The notes under the pieces are model-generated. The model did not search any database, had not been told where the DNA came from, and worked only from the letters and a program-made list of their open reading frames with translations. From Oryzias latipes (Eukaryota; Chordata; Actinopteri; Beloniformes; Adrianichthyidae), in assembly GCF_002234675.1 (NCBI RefSeq), contig NC_019880.2, positions 17,903,521 to 17,967,520 on the forward strand: a DNA stretch of 64,000 bases, given 5' to 3'. Position numbers and translations under genes: made by a program. Shown one piece after another: positions 47,924 through 60,062 of the stretch (positions within the stretch are counted from its first letter, which is position 1; each line of letters opens with the position of its first letter).

Positions 47924-48400
47924 TGTTGGGTTCAAACAACCTGCAACATCATAACAATTCAAAAAGGAAAGAAAGACCAACGGACAAAGGTACCTTTACG
48001 AGGAGAGCAGACAGAGATCTACCCAGTAAACAATCTCTCTCCACTCTGGCGCAAATTCTGCTGCCTCCTCTTTTAATAAGTTGATTTGGGTTGTCCCTAA
48101 GTTACACATGCGCTGAGCTCTAAGGAGGGGAAACAGATAAAAACACAGCTGCAGCGCTATCTGAAAGCATTTATTACAACATGTCTATCCTTCCACAGTC
48201 TTCTCAAATCATCTCTGGACCTGCAAAGCCGTTTCTCACAGATAAACTAACACAGAGCGTCCTTCGATTCATTTTAGACATAGCTAACACAGGTTCTCAG
48301 GAGAATGCTGAAAAGACGCAAAGATAAACATTTTCTCCCAAGGGTGTCACCTCCACCTTCCTGTGAAACAGATTTGGACACACACAGACACTTCTGCAAA
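47924..48400 (-). repeat. Retroviral LTR in reverse orientation
   Basis: On the minus strand this part carries AATAAA (near 48,170), then an R/U5-like segment and the terminus CCAACA at 47,924. It is therefore the 3' part of an LTR pointing opposite to the internal region. Its upper boundary is approximate. Confidence 0.6.
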
Positions 48401-48439
48401 CATGATTAAATCACCTATACATAAATTCTGCAAGGACCA

Positions 48440-51110
48440 AATTCTCTAACGAAGAAACAAATTATGTCATTTTTAGGTCTGTTTAATTATTGCAGGAACT
48501 GGGTACCAAACTATGCTGAAATAATGGTTTCTCTCCAAAAGTTGATGTATGACAAAATTTTAAAAATGAATTCCCCTGTAACCTGGACACAAGAAGCGGA
48601 CACGGCCTTTGGTAACATTAAACAGGTTCTGGTGTCCAGCTCAGCCTTAGAGTTACCTGATTATAGTAAACCTTTTGTATAAATGGTAGATTGCAAAGGT
48701 AATTTATTGACCTCAGTTTTAGTCCAACAACATGGAGACAAAATGAAACCTGTAGCTTATTTCTCTTCAAAATTAAATGGTGTGGCATGTGTACTGCCGC
48801 ATTGCGTAAGAACACCAATTGCGGCATCAATGGCAGTAGAAGTAAGTGCAACAATAGTACTATTCCACCCAATGACCCTTAAGGTTTCGCATGCAGTTTT
48901 AGCATTACTTTTACAGATGAACTTAACTTTTTTTTGTCGCCTGCGGGACACTTATCCTGCATGGCCGCATTACTGTTCCAACCGCACCTCACGATAGAAT
49001 GGTGCACCCAGTTGGACCCTGCTACAATGTTGCCACTTCCTTATGGTGGAAGTGTGCATGATTGCCAAGAATTAGCAGAAAAAACAGCACAGAGCAGAAA
49101 TTACCTAATAGATCAACCACTGACGAAAGGTGTAATACTTTATGTAGATGGTTCTTCATAGAAAAATGAGGAGGTTGACAAAGTAATACTTAAAGAAATG
49201 CAACAACGGAGATTGGAACCTGAAAAAGAGCTTTGGAACAAACATAATGCTAAACTCCTAAATAGTATATATGTATGACCAGAAAACAAACTTACTTTAT
49301 AAAAAAAAACTATTTTTAAATGGGCAGCTATATTGACCCATGGGGTGACCCATGGGTCAACGGGGGGAATGATGGGACAGGTAAACAAATATTGGATTTA
49401 ATTCTTATTCAAAAAAATTTTTATAGGAGCATGTAAGCACAGTGCTCAGGGAAATCTTAGACCAACACGAGGGAAGTTTCCAACTCCCCAATATCCGTTT
49501 CAGGTTATACACATGGACTTGATAGAATTAAAACGCAAAATTCTGTCTGGTAATGATAATGCATTCTCTAAATGGATTGAATTGTTCCCAGCAAAACATC
49601 CTGATGCAATAACAGTAGCCAAAGCATTATGCAAAGATGTAATTCCTCAGTATGGTATACCTGGGAAAAAATATATATATATATATTATTATTTATAGTG
49701 ACAATGGGTCTCATTTTGTTAATCGAATTATGAAAAGGATAGGAACTATGTTTCACATTAATACAATAACAAAGCAGGATGCCCACTCCATCAGCCCTTT
49801 AATTAAGTGCTTGAAGAAATTACAAATCTGGATGGCTCTTAAATTTTCTCCACCTCAATGACGAAAACACAGAGGTGATTGTCTTCGGTCCCAGTGTCGA
49901 CAGTGAGTCACACCCAATAGCTCTGGGCTCTCTCACTTAATCCGTTAAATCTACTCTGACAAATTTAGGAGTGAAGATGGACATTGGTTTTAAATTTGGA
50001 CAAGCAGATCAGTTCGGTGGTGAGATCCAGCTTCTTTCAGTTAAGGCAGCTTGCTAAAGTCAAATTGTTTTTATCAAGAAAGTTCTTTGAGACAGTAATC
50101 CACGCCTTTGTTATAACTCGGATTGATTACTGTAACTCTCTTTTCTTCGGTGCCCCTCACTCATCCTTGTCCCGTCTCCAGCTGGTGCAGAACTTTGGTG
50201 CACGCTTGTTAACTGGAACGTGGAAGAGAGAGCATATCCCACCAGTTCTGGCTGCCTGTCCATTTTAGAGTTTTTAAAAAAAAAAAAAAAATCTTTTATT
50301 TGTTTTTAAGTCTTTAAGTGGTCTGGCTCCACCCTACCTCTCTGAGCTGCTACACCTGCATTCCCCTTCCTGCTCACTTAGATCAGCTGACCAGCTGCTC
50401 CTGGATGTGCCAAAGACACGGCAGAAATTCAGGGGGGATAGAGCAATTGCCGTTGCTGGCCCCAGCTTGTAGAATGCACTCCCTATGCAGATTAGGAAGG
50501 CCCGTTCGTTGAATGATTTTAAATCCAAGTTAAAAACTCACTTTTTCTCTCTGGGGTTTAACTCGGTGTGAGTTGATGTTTTTATTGGTCTTATTTATTT
50601 TTATTTAACTTCTTGATTTTATACCGTTTGTTTTAGTTTGTTGTTTTGTTTTATTCTGCATTGTTAAGCCTTTTGGTCAGCTCCTGCTGTTTTAAAAGCG
50701 CTTTATAAATAAAGTTGACTTGGCTTGACTTGACATTGTCGTAAAGAATCACTGTGCCTACCACCTGCAAAGTGCAGGGTTAGTAGAAATAATGACTGGT
50801 ACAATTAACAATAGGCTGAAGGAATGTATTGTGGACACTGGACTCAGTGTCTAGATTTAGTGAAACTGTGCATAGAAATTAACATTACCAGTGCAATAAG
50901 GCCGAGACCCTTTTTGGAAGACCATACAGGTTACCACAGTTTAAAAACCAATGGGAGACTAATAAAGAAGCAAACCTGGCTGACTATATGAGGGCCATTT
51001 TAGTAAAACAAAGAGACATCTTGACTAATGAAAAACCTTTTGCCCCTCAGCAGGAAAACCAGCTTTTAGAACCAGGTGATTGGGTTCTGATAAGAAGCAT
51101 CAAGAAATAA
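48440..51110 (+). pseudogene. Retroviral pol remnants (RT end, RNase H, integrase)
   Basis: Frames at 48,464-48,682 and 48,683-49,161 resemble the end of reverse transcriptase and RNase H (SSALELPDYSKPF, LYVDGSS). Frames at 49,4xx-49,79x and 50,75x-51,1xx resemble integrase (DNGSHFVN before the break, AYHLQSAGLVE after it). They are separated by stops, frame changes and a LINE insertion at about 49,800-50,740. No gag or protease region was found before them. The copy is clearly inactive. Confidence 0.75.
49800..50740 (+). mobile_element. LINE fragment (L2-like) inside the retroviral integrase
   Basis: Translated pieces (FFQLRQLAKVK, FETVIHAFVITRIDYCNSLF, RLQLVQNFGARLLTGTWKRE) are typical of the C-terminal part of fish L2-type reverse transcriptase ORFs. 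It has frameshifts and stops. The 3' end carries a short repeated TTGACTTGG/TTGACTTGAC tail at about 50,715-50,736, as expected for this LINE type. Integrase sequence resumes straight after it. Confidence 0.65.
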
Positions 51111-51391
51111 CACTGGTATTCACCCAAGTGGGAGGGGCCATACCAGGCACTGCTGGCCACTCCTACTGCAGTCAAATTCGCTGGAAGATCCACCTGTGTT
51201 CACCTGACATATTGTTTATATTGTAAAAAGGTAATCTCGACTGGAAACTCAAAGGTGGAAGGTGAGCTAAAGTCTGATAATAGGGTGGACTCAGACGTTT
51301 AGAGTCTGGGTAGACCCGAAAGTCAGTGAAGCCTCCTGTAAAGCCACCAACCCATATAGACGACGAAAAAAGAAATAACAGTTGGTCGAGA

Positions 51392-52448
51392 TGGTAAACC
51401 AGGGTTTTCAAATTTGTGTGAAATGTATTGTTGTTGTGATCATAACCATTGTTATAGTGTGGCATACCTGGCAGTACTTGCGCCCCCCTGGGTATGAAAA
51501 TGGAACAACCCTTTCGACTGAGAGGAGGACTGTAAGTCCACCCACTAATGTTTGCCCAAGACGACTAATGGCTAAAGGAAATCCACTAAACCCAGAGAAT
51601 ACTGCTACTATTTTTAACTTGCAACTCTTGAAACTAAATTCTGTTACCTTTTTCTGTGTATCCTATAACAGTTTATGTTTTGGTTGCTGAAATGTCTGGT
51701 ATTTATCCTCACAGATGGAAACCTCGCCATAAGCGGGAAGTGTGGCTGACAGACACTGACCCTACTTACATAGACGCCATAGGTGTTCCTTATGGAGTAC
51801 CAGATGAATGTACATTGATTAATCAGGTGGCTGCCGGCTGGGGATCTTCACTCTGTTGGTGGTGTACGATTGTCAAAGGCGTGGACAGGATCAACTACAT
51901 CCACTACAACGTCCAAAAAATTAGGTAACTGGACACGAGAAGGGTTTGAAGCTGTGCATGAACAGCTTTCTGTTACATCTATAATGGCATTCAGGAATAG
52001 GATCACTCTCGACATGCTGATGGCTGAAAAGGGTGGCGTGTGCACCATGTTCAGTGAACAGTGTTGCACGTTCATTCCTAACAACACCGCTGCAGACAGC
52101 AGTCTGACCAAGGCCAAAGAGGGCCTTCGCACTCTCAATGGTAAGATGAAAGACCATTCCGGTGTTGATACCACCATGTGGGACTCCTGGCTGGATGTGT
52201 TTGGGAAGTACCACTCATTGGTAGCTTCCCCCTTGGTGTCCATAGCTATATTTATGGCCATCTTGACCTTGTGTGGATGCTGTTGTATTCCTTGCCTGCG
52301 TTCTTTGTGCAATCGTCTCATCTCCACAGCTATTAGACCTGAAGAGACCCAGCTGCGTCCCATCTGTGTAAGTGTCTCCAACACACACCCTCCAAGTGTG
52401 AATGTGTTTGTGCTCGTAAACATGATCTTACAGTTAGAAATCTTGTGA
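51392..52448 (+). pseudogene. Retroviral env-like remnant
   Basis: An early frame (51,382-51,690) has a hydrophobic segment. A later frame (51,870-52,448) has a KGGVC-to-CC cysteine pattern and a C-terminal transmembrane stretch (SPLVSIAIFMAILTLC), as in the TM subunit of gammaretrovirus-type envelopes. The frames are not continuous, and the surface part is interrupted. It is an old broken copy. Confidence 0.6.
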
Positions 52449-52507
52449 AGTGGCTGACTAATAGTGATGTTACGTTTGCGCAGATATGGATAAACAGGGG
52501 GGAGTTA

Positions 52508-52627
52508 TGTTGGAATAATGTATATAGGTTATCTCATATTTGCTTATTTTATGCATCACCTTGCTATATAGCAAGGTGATGCATAAAATAAGCAAATATG
52601 AGATAACCTATATACATTATTCCAACA
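52508..52627. repeat. Perfect 120-bp palindrome
   Basis: Arms 52,508-52,567 and 52,568-52,627 are exact reverse complements with no spacer (centre in TTGCTATATAGCAA). The left arm is the start of the retroviral LTR (TGTTGGAATAATG...), directly after a purine-rich tract. Confidence 0.95.
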
Positions 52628-52759
52628 CAGATGTCGGCATCAACCCAAGTAATGCACACATAGAAAGAAATCGAAACATTTATGTCCATAAATGAAGTTA
52701 TGTGTAATAAAAAGAAATGGCACAGGGAATAAGTATTTAACACGCTTACTGAAATTTAT

Positions 52760-53732
<973 letters not shown>

Positions 53733-54351
53733 TCAGGACTATACCAGCTGATATTACTTTGCACTAATAGGCGGCAGGTAAACCTTCTGAATACTGAAAC
53801 TCCAGCTGCTTTCTTGGCTTGCCAGACCTTTTTACCCCTCCTTTTCTTCATGTGTTCAATATTTATTCCCTGTGCCATTTCACTTTATTACACATAACTT
53901 CATTTATGGACATACATGTTTGGATTTCTATGTGTTCATTACTTGTGTTGATGCCGACATCTGGTGAAAATTTTGTGTCAATAGCTCGATTAGAAATGTG
54001 TTTTTTGAGAGAAATGTTGACGTGTTCAATACTTATTTTCCCCGCTGTACATAAGGTTGCATTCACTGGAACAATCCTTGTTTCTGTCACTATCCACCAA
54101 CAGGTATATGTAAGATCCTCAATTTGTGAGTATATCAGATTGTGTATCAGATTATGTCTTCTGTCTTGTTTACCTCCAAAACATCTGCCAAAATGGTAGG
54201 AATGTGAGTTTGAATAACAGACATATCTGCATTTCAAGCATGAACTCTTGACCCTTGACCAATGACCCTCTCGTTGTAGTTAAAACAGCTCATGATCTTT
54301 AACTTCTGCACCAGCATATTTAAAATGAGTGCTGTAGAGGATAAGGACTTA

Positions 54352-54381
54352 CGGTAATTATTTAGGTTGCTGGAGCTGTTA
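54352..54381 (-). other. Possible isolated microexon
   Basis: A 29-nt segment (54,381-54,353) lies between an acceptor-like TTTTTATCAG and a strong donor GTAAGTCC on the minus strand. It encodes NSSSNLNNY in the frame without a stop. Its size equals that of the second exon of the mesothelin-like gene. With no partner exons found, it may be chance or a relic of a duplicated gene. Confidence 0.2.
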
Positions 54382-55679
54382 CTGATAAAAATATCAAAAG
54401 AAATAGGGTGATTGAAAAAAAAAAAACAGAAGGCTTTTTGCGTTTTATTAGGCCCTCAACCTTGGTCTGCATGATCTAACGTCTCAAAAGGAAAAACCTA
54501 GGAATAGAGAAATGAGAAATAGTTTGTTTAGTAAACACAAATGCCTATATCCCTTTTTTTCTCCAAAGGATTCAAGGAAAATGAAAAAAAAAAATTAATT
54601 GTATATTGTTTGTGTGCTGGCCTGCCCTGTTTTTTTTTTAAACTTAAAGTAAGTTGATCTTTAATCACCCTGTTACCGTACTTAAAAGGAATTTACCTGC
54701 ACTGAGCTGCACTGAGAAATTGCAACCATTTAATGCCAAGCTGCCTGTGGGGTTTTAAATTTGCAGTGAGAACTGGTATAACCACATATTTAACTTTTAG
54801 TGTTTCGCTGGAACTCTTTCAGAGAAGGTTTACTTTTTCAGTTAGGGCTATGATTATCACCTTCAGAAGAGTCTTTAGAATACCAGCCATAATTTTTCAT
54901 GAAGCAATAAATCTTTTACTTTACATCATCTAATCCCCCTATATTAGAAACACAGTGATCAATACAGCAGAACTAACTGTATTTTGTAGTAAATAATCTG
55001 CGCAATTAAAATTTTGTTGAATTTTTTTTTCCAAACAGAAGCACTTTATCTTCTGTTGTTATAGCAGGGATTTGTGAAAATAGTTTTCGCTTACAGCAAA
55101 AACTGTATTTGCTGCATGTTTACTGGCAGTGAAGAAAAACAGCTATTAGACATTTTTTTTCAGTCCTTGTAACTGCTTACAAAAAAGACATTACCTCCCG
55201 TTTCTGTGTCAAAAGCTCGCAGTGCCTTAAGTTTTGTTGAACATCCCTATAACAATATTTGATATTTAGTTTAGACATTGTTAACAAAATAGTAAAAATG
55301 TTGGCTTTAAAATGGTTTGCAATTGTTTTGACTAAAAAATAACTATTTTTCTCTGAAAGGGTTTCTGAAATGTTTCCACAATAGTCTCACTTTGCATTTT
55401 TGAGTTTTGATAGAGGTCAAGCAAGTCTCATCTTTGTAAATGGTTACCTTAAATGTGCTAAAACAATCTCATGGCAGCTTGAAATATTGAACAAATGAAA
55501 TAAATCCCTTTATGCATTTAACCAATCGGAAGGACCCATTTACGTTGTTGATCAATCAGATGAGCCCTTTTATGTTTGATGTTTGCCTCCTATGTCGACA
55601 AGGGTCATTTGGAGTATAATTTTTAAACTGTTGCAGTGAAATGGAAATGATGTTTTTGGTTGTTTTGTTATTTGTTTAT

Positions 55680-55760
55680 ATACCGCAAATTATATCGTTA
55701 TCGCAATATTAATCACCAATATCGCATATCGCGAGTTTCCCTCATATCGTGCAGCCCTAC
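55680..55760 (+). mobile_element. hAT-like element, right end fragment
   Basis: The sequence ends ATATCGTGCAGCCCTA (at about 55,759), a common fish DNA-transposon terminus. The corresponding left end was not found. The rest of 54,400-56,850 holds no gene or repeat I recognise. Confidence 0.4.
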
Positions 55761-56852
55761 TGGACATATATAAAATAATTTAAGATTAAAACTGGATTTC
55801 TGAATCTTTAATCCAAATCAGAATGTATCAGGAGCAGATAAAAAAATGCCGTCGTACAGTTTTGATGGTGAAACTGAAATGGGGGAGCCAAAGTCTCCCT
55901 GCTGCGCTTCATTTTGATGCATACACTTGCATACAAATAGATACATTAACATCTTCGGTTTCCGCGTCTAAGCTGACGTCTGGTTCAAAACTGTACTGCT
56001 AGATAGCTTTGATATCGCTCGCCATTTTTGTTGCATTACTAATGTTAGCCTGGGTTTGTAAGGGGCTGTAAGGGAAAGAATGTAAAGAAAGGGATGATAG
56101 GATATCAGTGGAAGCTTACTTCTACGTCAACAATCTCACCCACAACTCATAGCAAAGTTTCCTATGAACGTATTGTGCTGCCAAAACTTTGCCCTAGAAG
56201 ACAACAGGTTTTTTGATTTTGCCTAAAAACAGCATGATCATTATTAAAAGACCACTGGGAATGCTTTGAAAAAAGATCCAAAGATGATCGAGTAGAACTT
56301 TAAACATCTTCCCTTTTAATCTTTGCTTCAGACATATATACCAAGTAATAAATCAGCTTTGCTACCTGATTTCTTAGGCTCTGTGATGTGAAATCTTTTA
56401 AAAATCTTTATTCTCTTTTTGCTCATCAGCACTGCCGGAAAAAAAAAAACACCCCATATTGGTCTAATAGATAAAAGCATGAATGTGAAGATCTGCCGTT
56501 ACAAAACGCTGAATCATCAAAGTCATAAATCATCACGTAACATCAAAAAGGTGTGAGCAAGAGACAGTAATGGAACCAAACTGACTAAACAAGCTGTTCA
56601 ACTGCCACTGAACCGGTGAGAAAAAAAAATTCTGATCTCTCAGTCATTGTTTTCAGAAACAACTTTGGTTCTGTGTTCCAGGAACTTACTGGCTCATATA
56701 ATAAAAAAATAAATAAAATAAAAGATTTGGCAGTTCTTTAAGCCGAGCTTTCTTTGGAAGTAACAAAACCCACACAAAAAAACCACAATTAGAGAAAATG
56801 AAACTGAAAGGTACCACAGACACACAAAAATCAACCTCGAGTAAACAAAATC

Positions 56853-57201
56853 TGAGGATGTATTCAGACAGGAAAAAATCCTTTGTTCAGGATCGAGTCC
56901 TGAACCTTGCGTTTGGTCTGTATTCAGACAGGCACCAAGCGGCCCATTCTATTACGGACCAGTTAAGTTGTACCACTGAGAACGATTGTATTCCAACTGA
57001 GGAATCCAAGAACGGACCAAAGCTCAGTCCAATTGGTAACGAACTGAGACCACCTCCAAAGATGGGTTCAAGAGCAGTTCCTGGCCCTTCACCAGGGTTT
57101 GCTTGGGTGTAATGAGACTGAAAATTTGTTTCAGATTATTGGGGAAAACGAACTCTGGTTCACCTGAAGAGTACCAAATATGTCCAGTCCGAATACACCC
57201 T
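56853..57201. mobile_element. Possible MITE with GGATGTATTCAGAC-type ends
   Basis: The left end GGATGTATTCAGACAGG and the right end CCAGTCCGAATACACCC are imperfect inverted repeats about 350 bp apart. An internal copy of TGTATTCAGACAGG occurs near 56,920. The target duplication is unclear. The ORF inside (56,798-57,112) has no recognised domain. Confidence 0.4.
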
Positions 57202-57556
57202 AACACATCCACACAGTGTGAGCAGTGACTTCAGTCATGAGGCATTTTAAGAAAGAAGATTTATGTCCAGTTTGAGACACTTTTTCTGTGTTTGTATGTG
57301 CACAGTTTCTTTCAATTAAATAATATGGATCATTTAACTATTTTATCACAGCAAGAACATATGTTTAAATAAACTATTCAAACATTCTGCATTTCATGTC
57401 ACATTTTTAAATGTTAGCTTTAATGTGCATTTTGTACAACACATGTTAATTTGTGACAGAGGAGATAGCTATGACAGCACCTTTACCTTTTACTGGAAGC
57501 AGGACTGTGACAAGCGCATTCAACCATGAACATTGTTTATAAATGTCATGCTAGAA

Positions 57557-57660
57557 CAGGGGTCAGCAACCTCTACCACTCAAATAGCCATTTGGATCAG
57601 TTTTCACAGAAATGAAAACAGAAGGAGCCGCAACACCCTTTGCAAAACCTGGTGTTATCA
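57557..57660 (+). mobile_element. hAT element, left end only
   Basis: Begins CAGGGGTCAGCAACC, preceded by TGCTAGAA, which fits nnnTAnnn. The right end was not found downstream. From 57,660 to 59,360 nothing else was recognised apart from homopolymers (poly-T near 58,255). Confidence 0.5.
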
Positions 57661-59367
57661 GTGTATGGCATAATTTCCCTCATTTTTTATCCTCTGTTTT
57701 TTAATGGGTTCCGATGAGAACTATTTCCCGAGAAGCAACAAAACTAGCAAATATGTCATAATTAACTAGCAGTAACTTAATGTGCTTCTCCAATAGATTT
57801 TTGTCAACAGACACATTTTTTTCTCATTTATCAGAACGTTTTGCGTTAAACGCTGCATGTTTATTCCGAAATGTCATGCCACATTTGAGAATTTGTTGTT
57901 TGCTAATTCTTCATTACATATTAATCATACTGGTTGTTATGTTACCACTTTGAACACGCAGATAAACCACTAAGACGACCAGGACCACAAGGAACGTTTT
58001 GAGCTTTTAATTTCTTCTCCAGATGGTTTATGTCAATGACAATAAAAGCAAATCTATCTGTATATCTGCATGTTCAAGTAGTAACATCACGGCAAGGAAT
58101 TGCCTTCAGGGCTTCAGTGTGATTTGGCGACAGATATCTCTGACCTCATGCTGGATTTCGCCGGCTCGGATTACATGAAGCTGGAAACTGGAAGTTGCTC
58201 TGCAAACCGGAAGTAGCGCGGAAAACCGGAAGTTGTTACTTTCGGTCAATTTACTTTTTTTTTTTTTTTTTTTCAAAAACATTTTAATTCCCCCTGTATT
58301 AACATTTAAACTTAGTTACTAAATTAATTCCTGGAGGCAACACACTGGTAAAGTCGTCAAAAGCAAATAAAGCTGCCCAGGTGCCATTAAACATACTGTT
58401 TTCTTCAGGAACATTGTTGGGATTACACGCCGGTGGGAGTCATGGCGGTGATGCAGGTCAATTGTCACAAAGAACTTTACTTAGAAAATATCTACATGTA
58501 TGTCTTTTTTACACCTAATACTCAGCCTGTTAGTTTTTTGTTTTTTAAAAGTATTTTTATGAACCTTTCTTGTACTGCTATTGGCCAGCACAGGGAAGCC
58601 CTTTCAGGGATGAGCAGCTCGCCTCGTTCCGACCCGCTCCTGGTTCAGAACTGATCACAAAAATACAACAGCTGTTCGGCAGACGACCCAGAGAGGTTTT
58701 TGCAGGATTAGGCTTTCTTTTTTAGAAGAACTTTCCATGCCATAACAGACTCTGGTCTGCGTTCACAGCCGCAGACATGCCCCTCCGCACGTTCATGCTG
58801 CTCTTTTTCTCCTGCCCGCTCGCACATCCTAACGGTCTCAAAGGCACCACAACAATCTTAAAACATAAAAGTAGAAGATCTAAATTGAAGGAAATCACTA
58901 TTGTGCCCATTACCAACCTCTTATCAGGTTCAACCAGTGAAGCCAGTTAGTCATGCATTATCAGAAGAGCTGCTGCACCATTCTCAGATTTATTTATGAC
59001 AAAATACATAGGTTTTGCTGATGACATTCTTTTAATTTAGCGCAAAACAGTTTGTCCAAAAAGCAGTTGAAAAGTCGTACACTCATCTGCTTTTAAGTCA
59101 AAATCATCAAAGATCCAGATTGTGGATGACAAGTTCAAAAGAAGCCTAAACACTAAAACATAGAAGACAAACATAAAGAAAAAGCCACACTTAACACACC
59201 CAAGATAATTGTACGATCCATTTCAGTGAGCCTCAAGCAAACTGCAATGACACACCTGCCTTCCGCTTAAAATATGCCTTGAACTGGCTGCTCCTCTCAT
59301 TGACCTCCACGGACCAGAACAACACAAAAACCCAGAGCATCTGGAAGTCTCTGCCTGTATTTATTGA

Positions 59368-59598
59368 ATGGTGGATGCCTTGGGATCCCTGATTATTCAG
59401 ACTCCTTCAGCTGACGAATTAAAGCAGCTCCTTAAAGATTTCTGTGACTCGATTATTAACACCCGACTGATGGGAATGTTAGAAAGATACAAGAGTGATA
59501 ACAGAGATTGTAAATTTTTGTGGTTTCAAATGTGTGAAACTGCATTAACAATCTTAACACCAACTATAAACCAGCCAAGACTAGCATATATTATCTAA
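59368..59598 (+). CDS. Unrecognised short ORF (76 codons)
   Basis: The ORF encodes a fairly hydrophilic polypeptide (for example LKQLLKDFCDSIIN and ERYKSDNRDCKFLWFQ) with no domain I can name. Its composition looks protein-like, but no splice partners, promoter or start context were found. It may be a remnant of a transposon or a processed gene. Confidence 0.2.
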   Translation: MVDALGSLIIQTPSADELKQLLKDFCDSIINTRLMGMLERYKSDNRDCKFLWFQMCETALTILTPTINQPRLAYII

Positions 59599-59806
59599 AT
59601 CAAACAAGTATGCTCTTTGCACAATTCAGAAATCAGATCATTTTTCCCCCTTTGCCTTTATATAGAGGAAAAGTTATAGCACTTCTCCATTTCATTTCTA
59701 TTTTTATATTTGTAAGGACATTGAAAATAAGCCACACTCTTGTTATTTCATAATTGTTTATTTAATTTTAAAACTGTTTAAATGTTTGTGGGTTTATTAC
59801 AAATCG

Positions 59807-60057
59807 TGTAGTACTGTAAATGGCCAGCAGGTGGAACGAGCGCCGTCGGGTAAGGATGACGTCATGCTGGAGCGAGCAGGGCTGGGCAACATGAATGAGA
59901 CGGAAAGTTAGAAGAGAGTTCTGAAGAGCGCTGACAGTTTGTTTTTCTTGCCAGAATTCACATGTATGTGTTTGCATACACTGCTGAACTTAGAAGAACC
60001 CGTGAATAAAATGCACAAAATGTACAGTGGTCTGCTGTTCATTTAAAGTGTGCAACA
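59807..60057 (+). repeat. 5' LTR of a retrotransposon
   Basis: About 250 bp beginning TGTAGTACTG and ending GTGCAACA, with AATAAA at 60,005-60,010. A primer-binding-site-like sequence (TGGTGGCCCATACGGGG, from 60,063) follows. No second LTR was found before the window ends. The LTR limits were judged from TG...CA and the binding site. Confidence 0.6.
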
Positions 60058-60062
60058 AAATG

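Larger units (their letters stand above)
47924..52627 (+). mobile_element. Endogenous retrovirus, rearranged, inserted in the Tc1 element
   Basis: Outer ends TGTTGG and CCAACA are flanked by a 5-bp target duplication CAGAT (47,919-47,923 and 52,628-52,632). From left to right: an LTR in reverse orientation (to about 48,400), decayed pol remnants in forward orientation, an inserted LINE, an env-like remnant, a purine-rich tract (about 52,493-52,504), the first 60 bp of a forward LTR, then its exact reverse. The outer ends behave like those of a minus-strand insertion while the interior runs on the plus strand, so the element has been rearranged. All coding parts carry stops or breaks. Confidence 0.8.

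Noticed and set aside
51848..52423. 191-codon minus-strand ORF opposite the env-like remnant
   Set aside because: It has no family resemblance and mirrors the env-like frame on the other strand.
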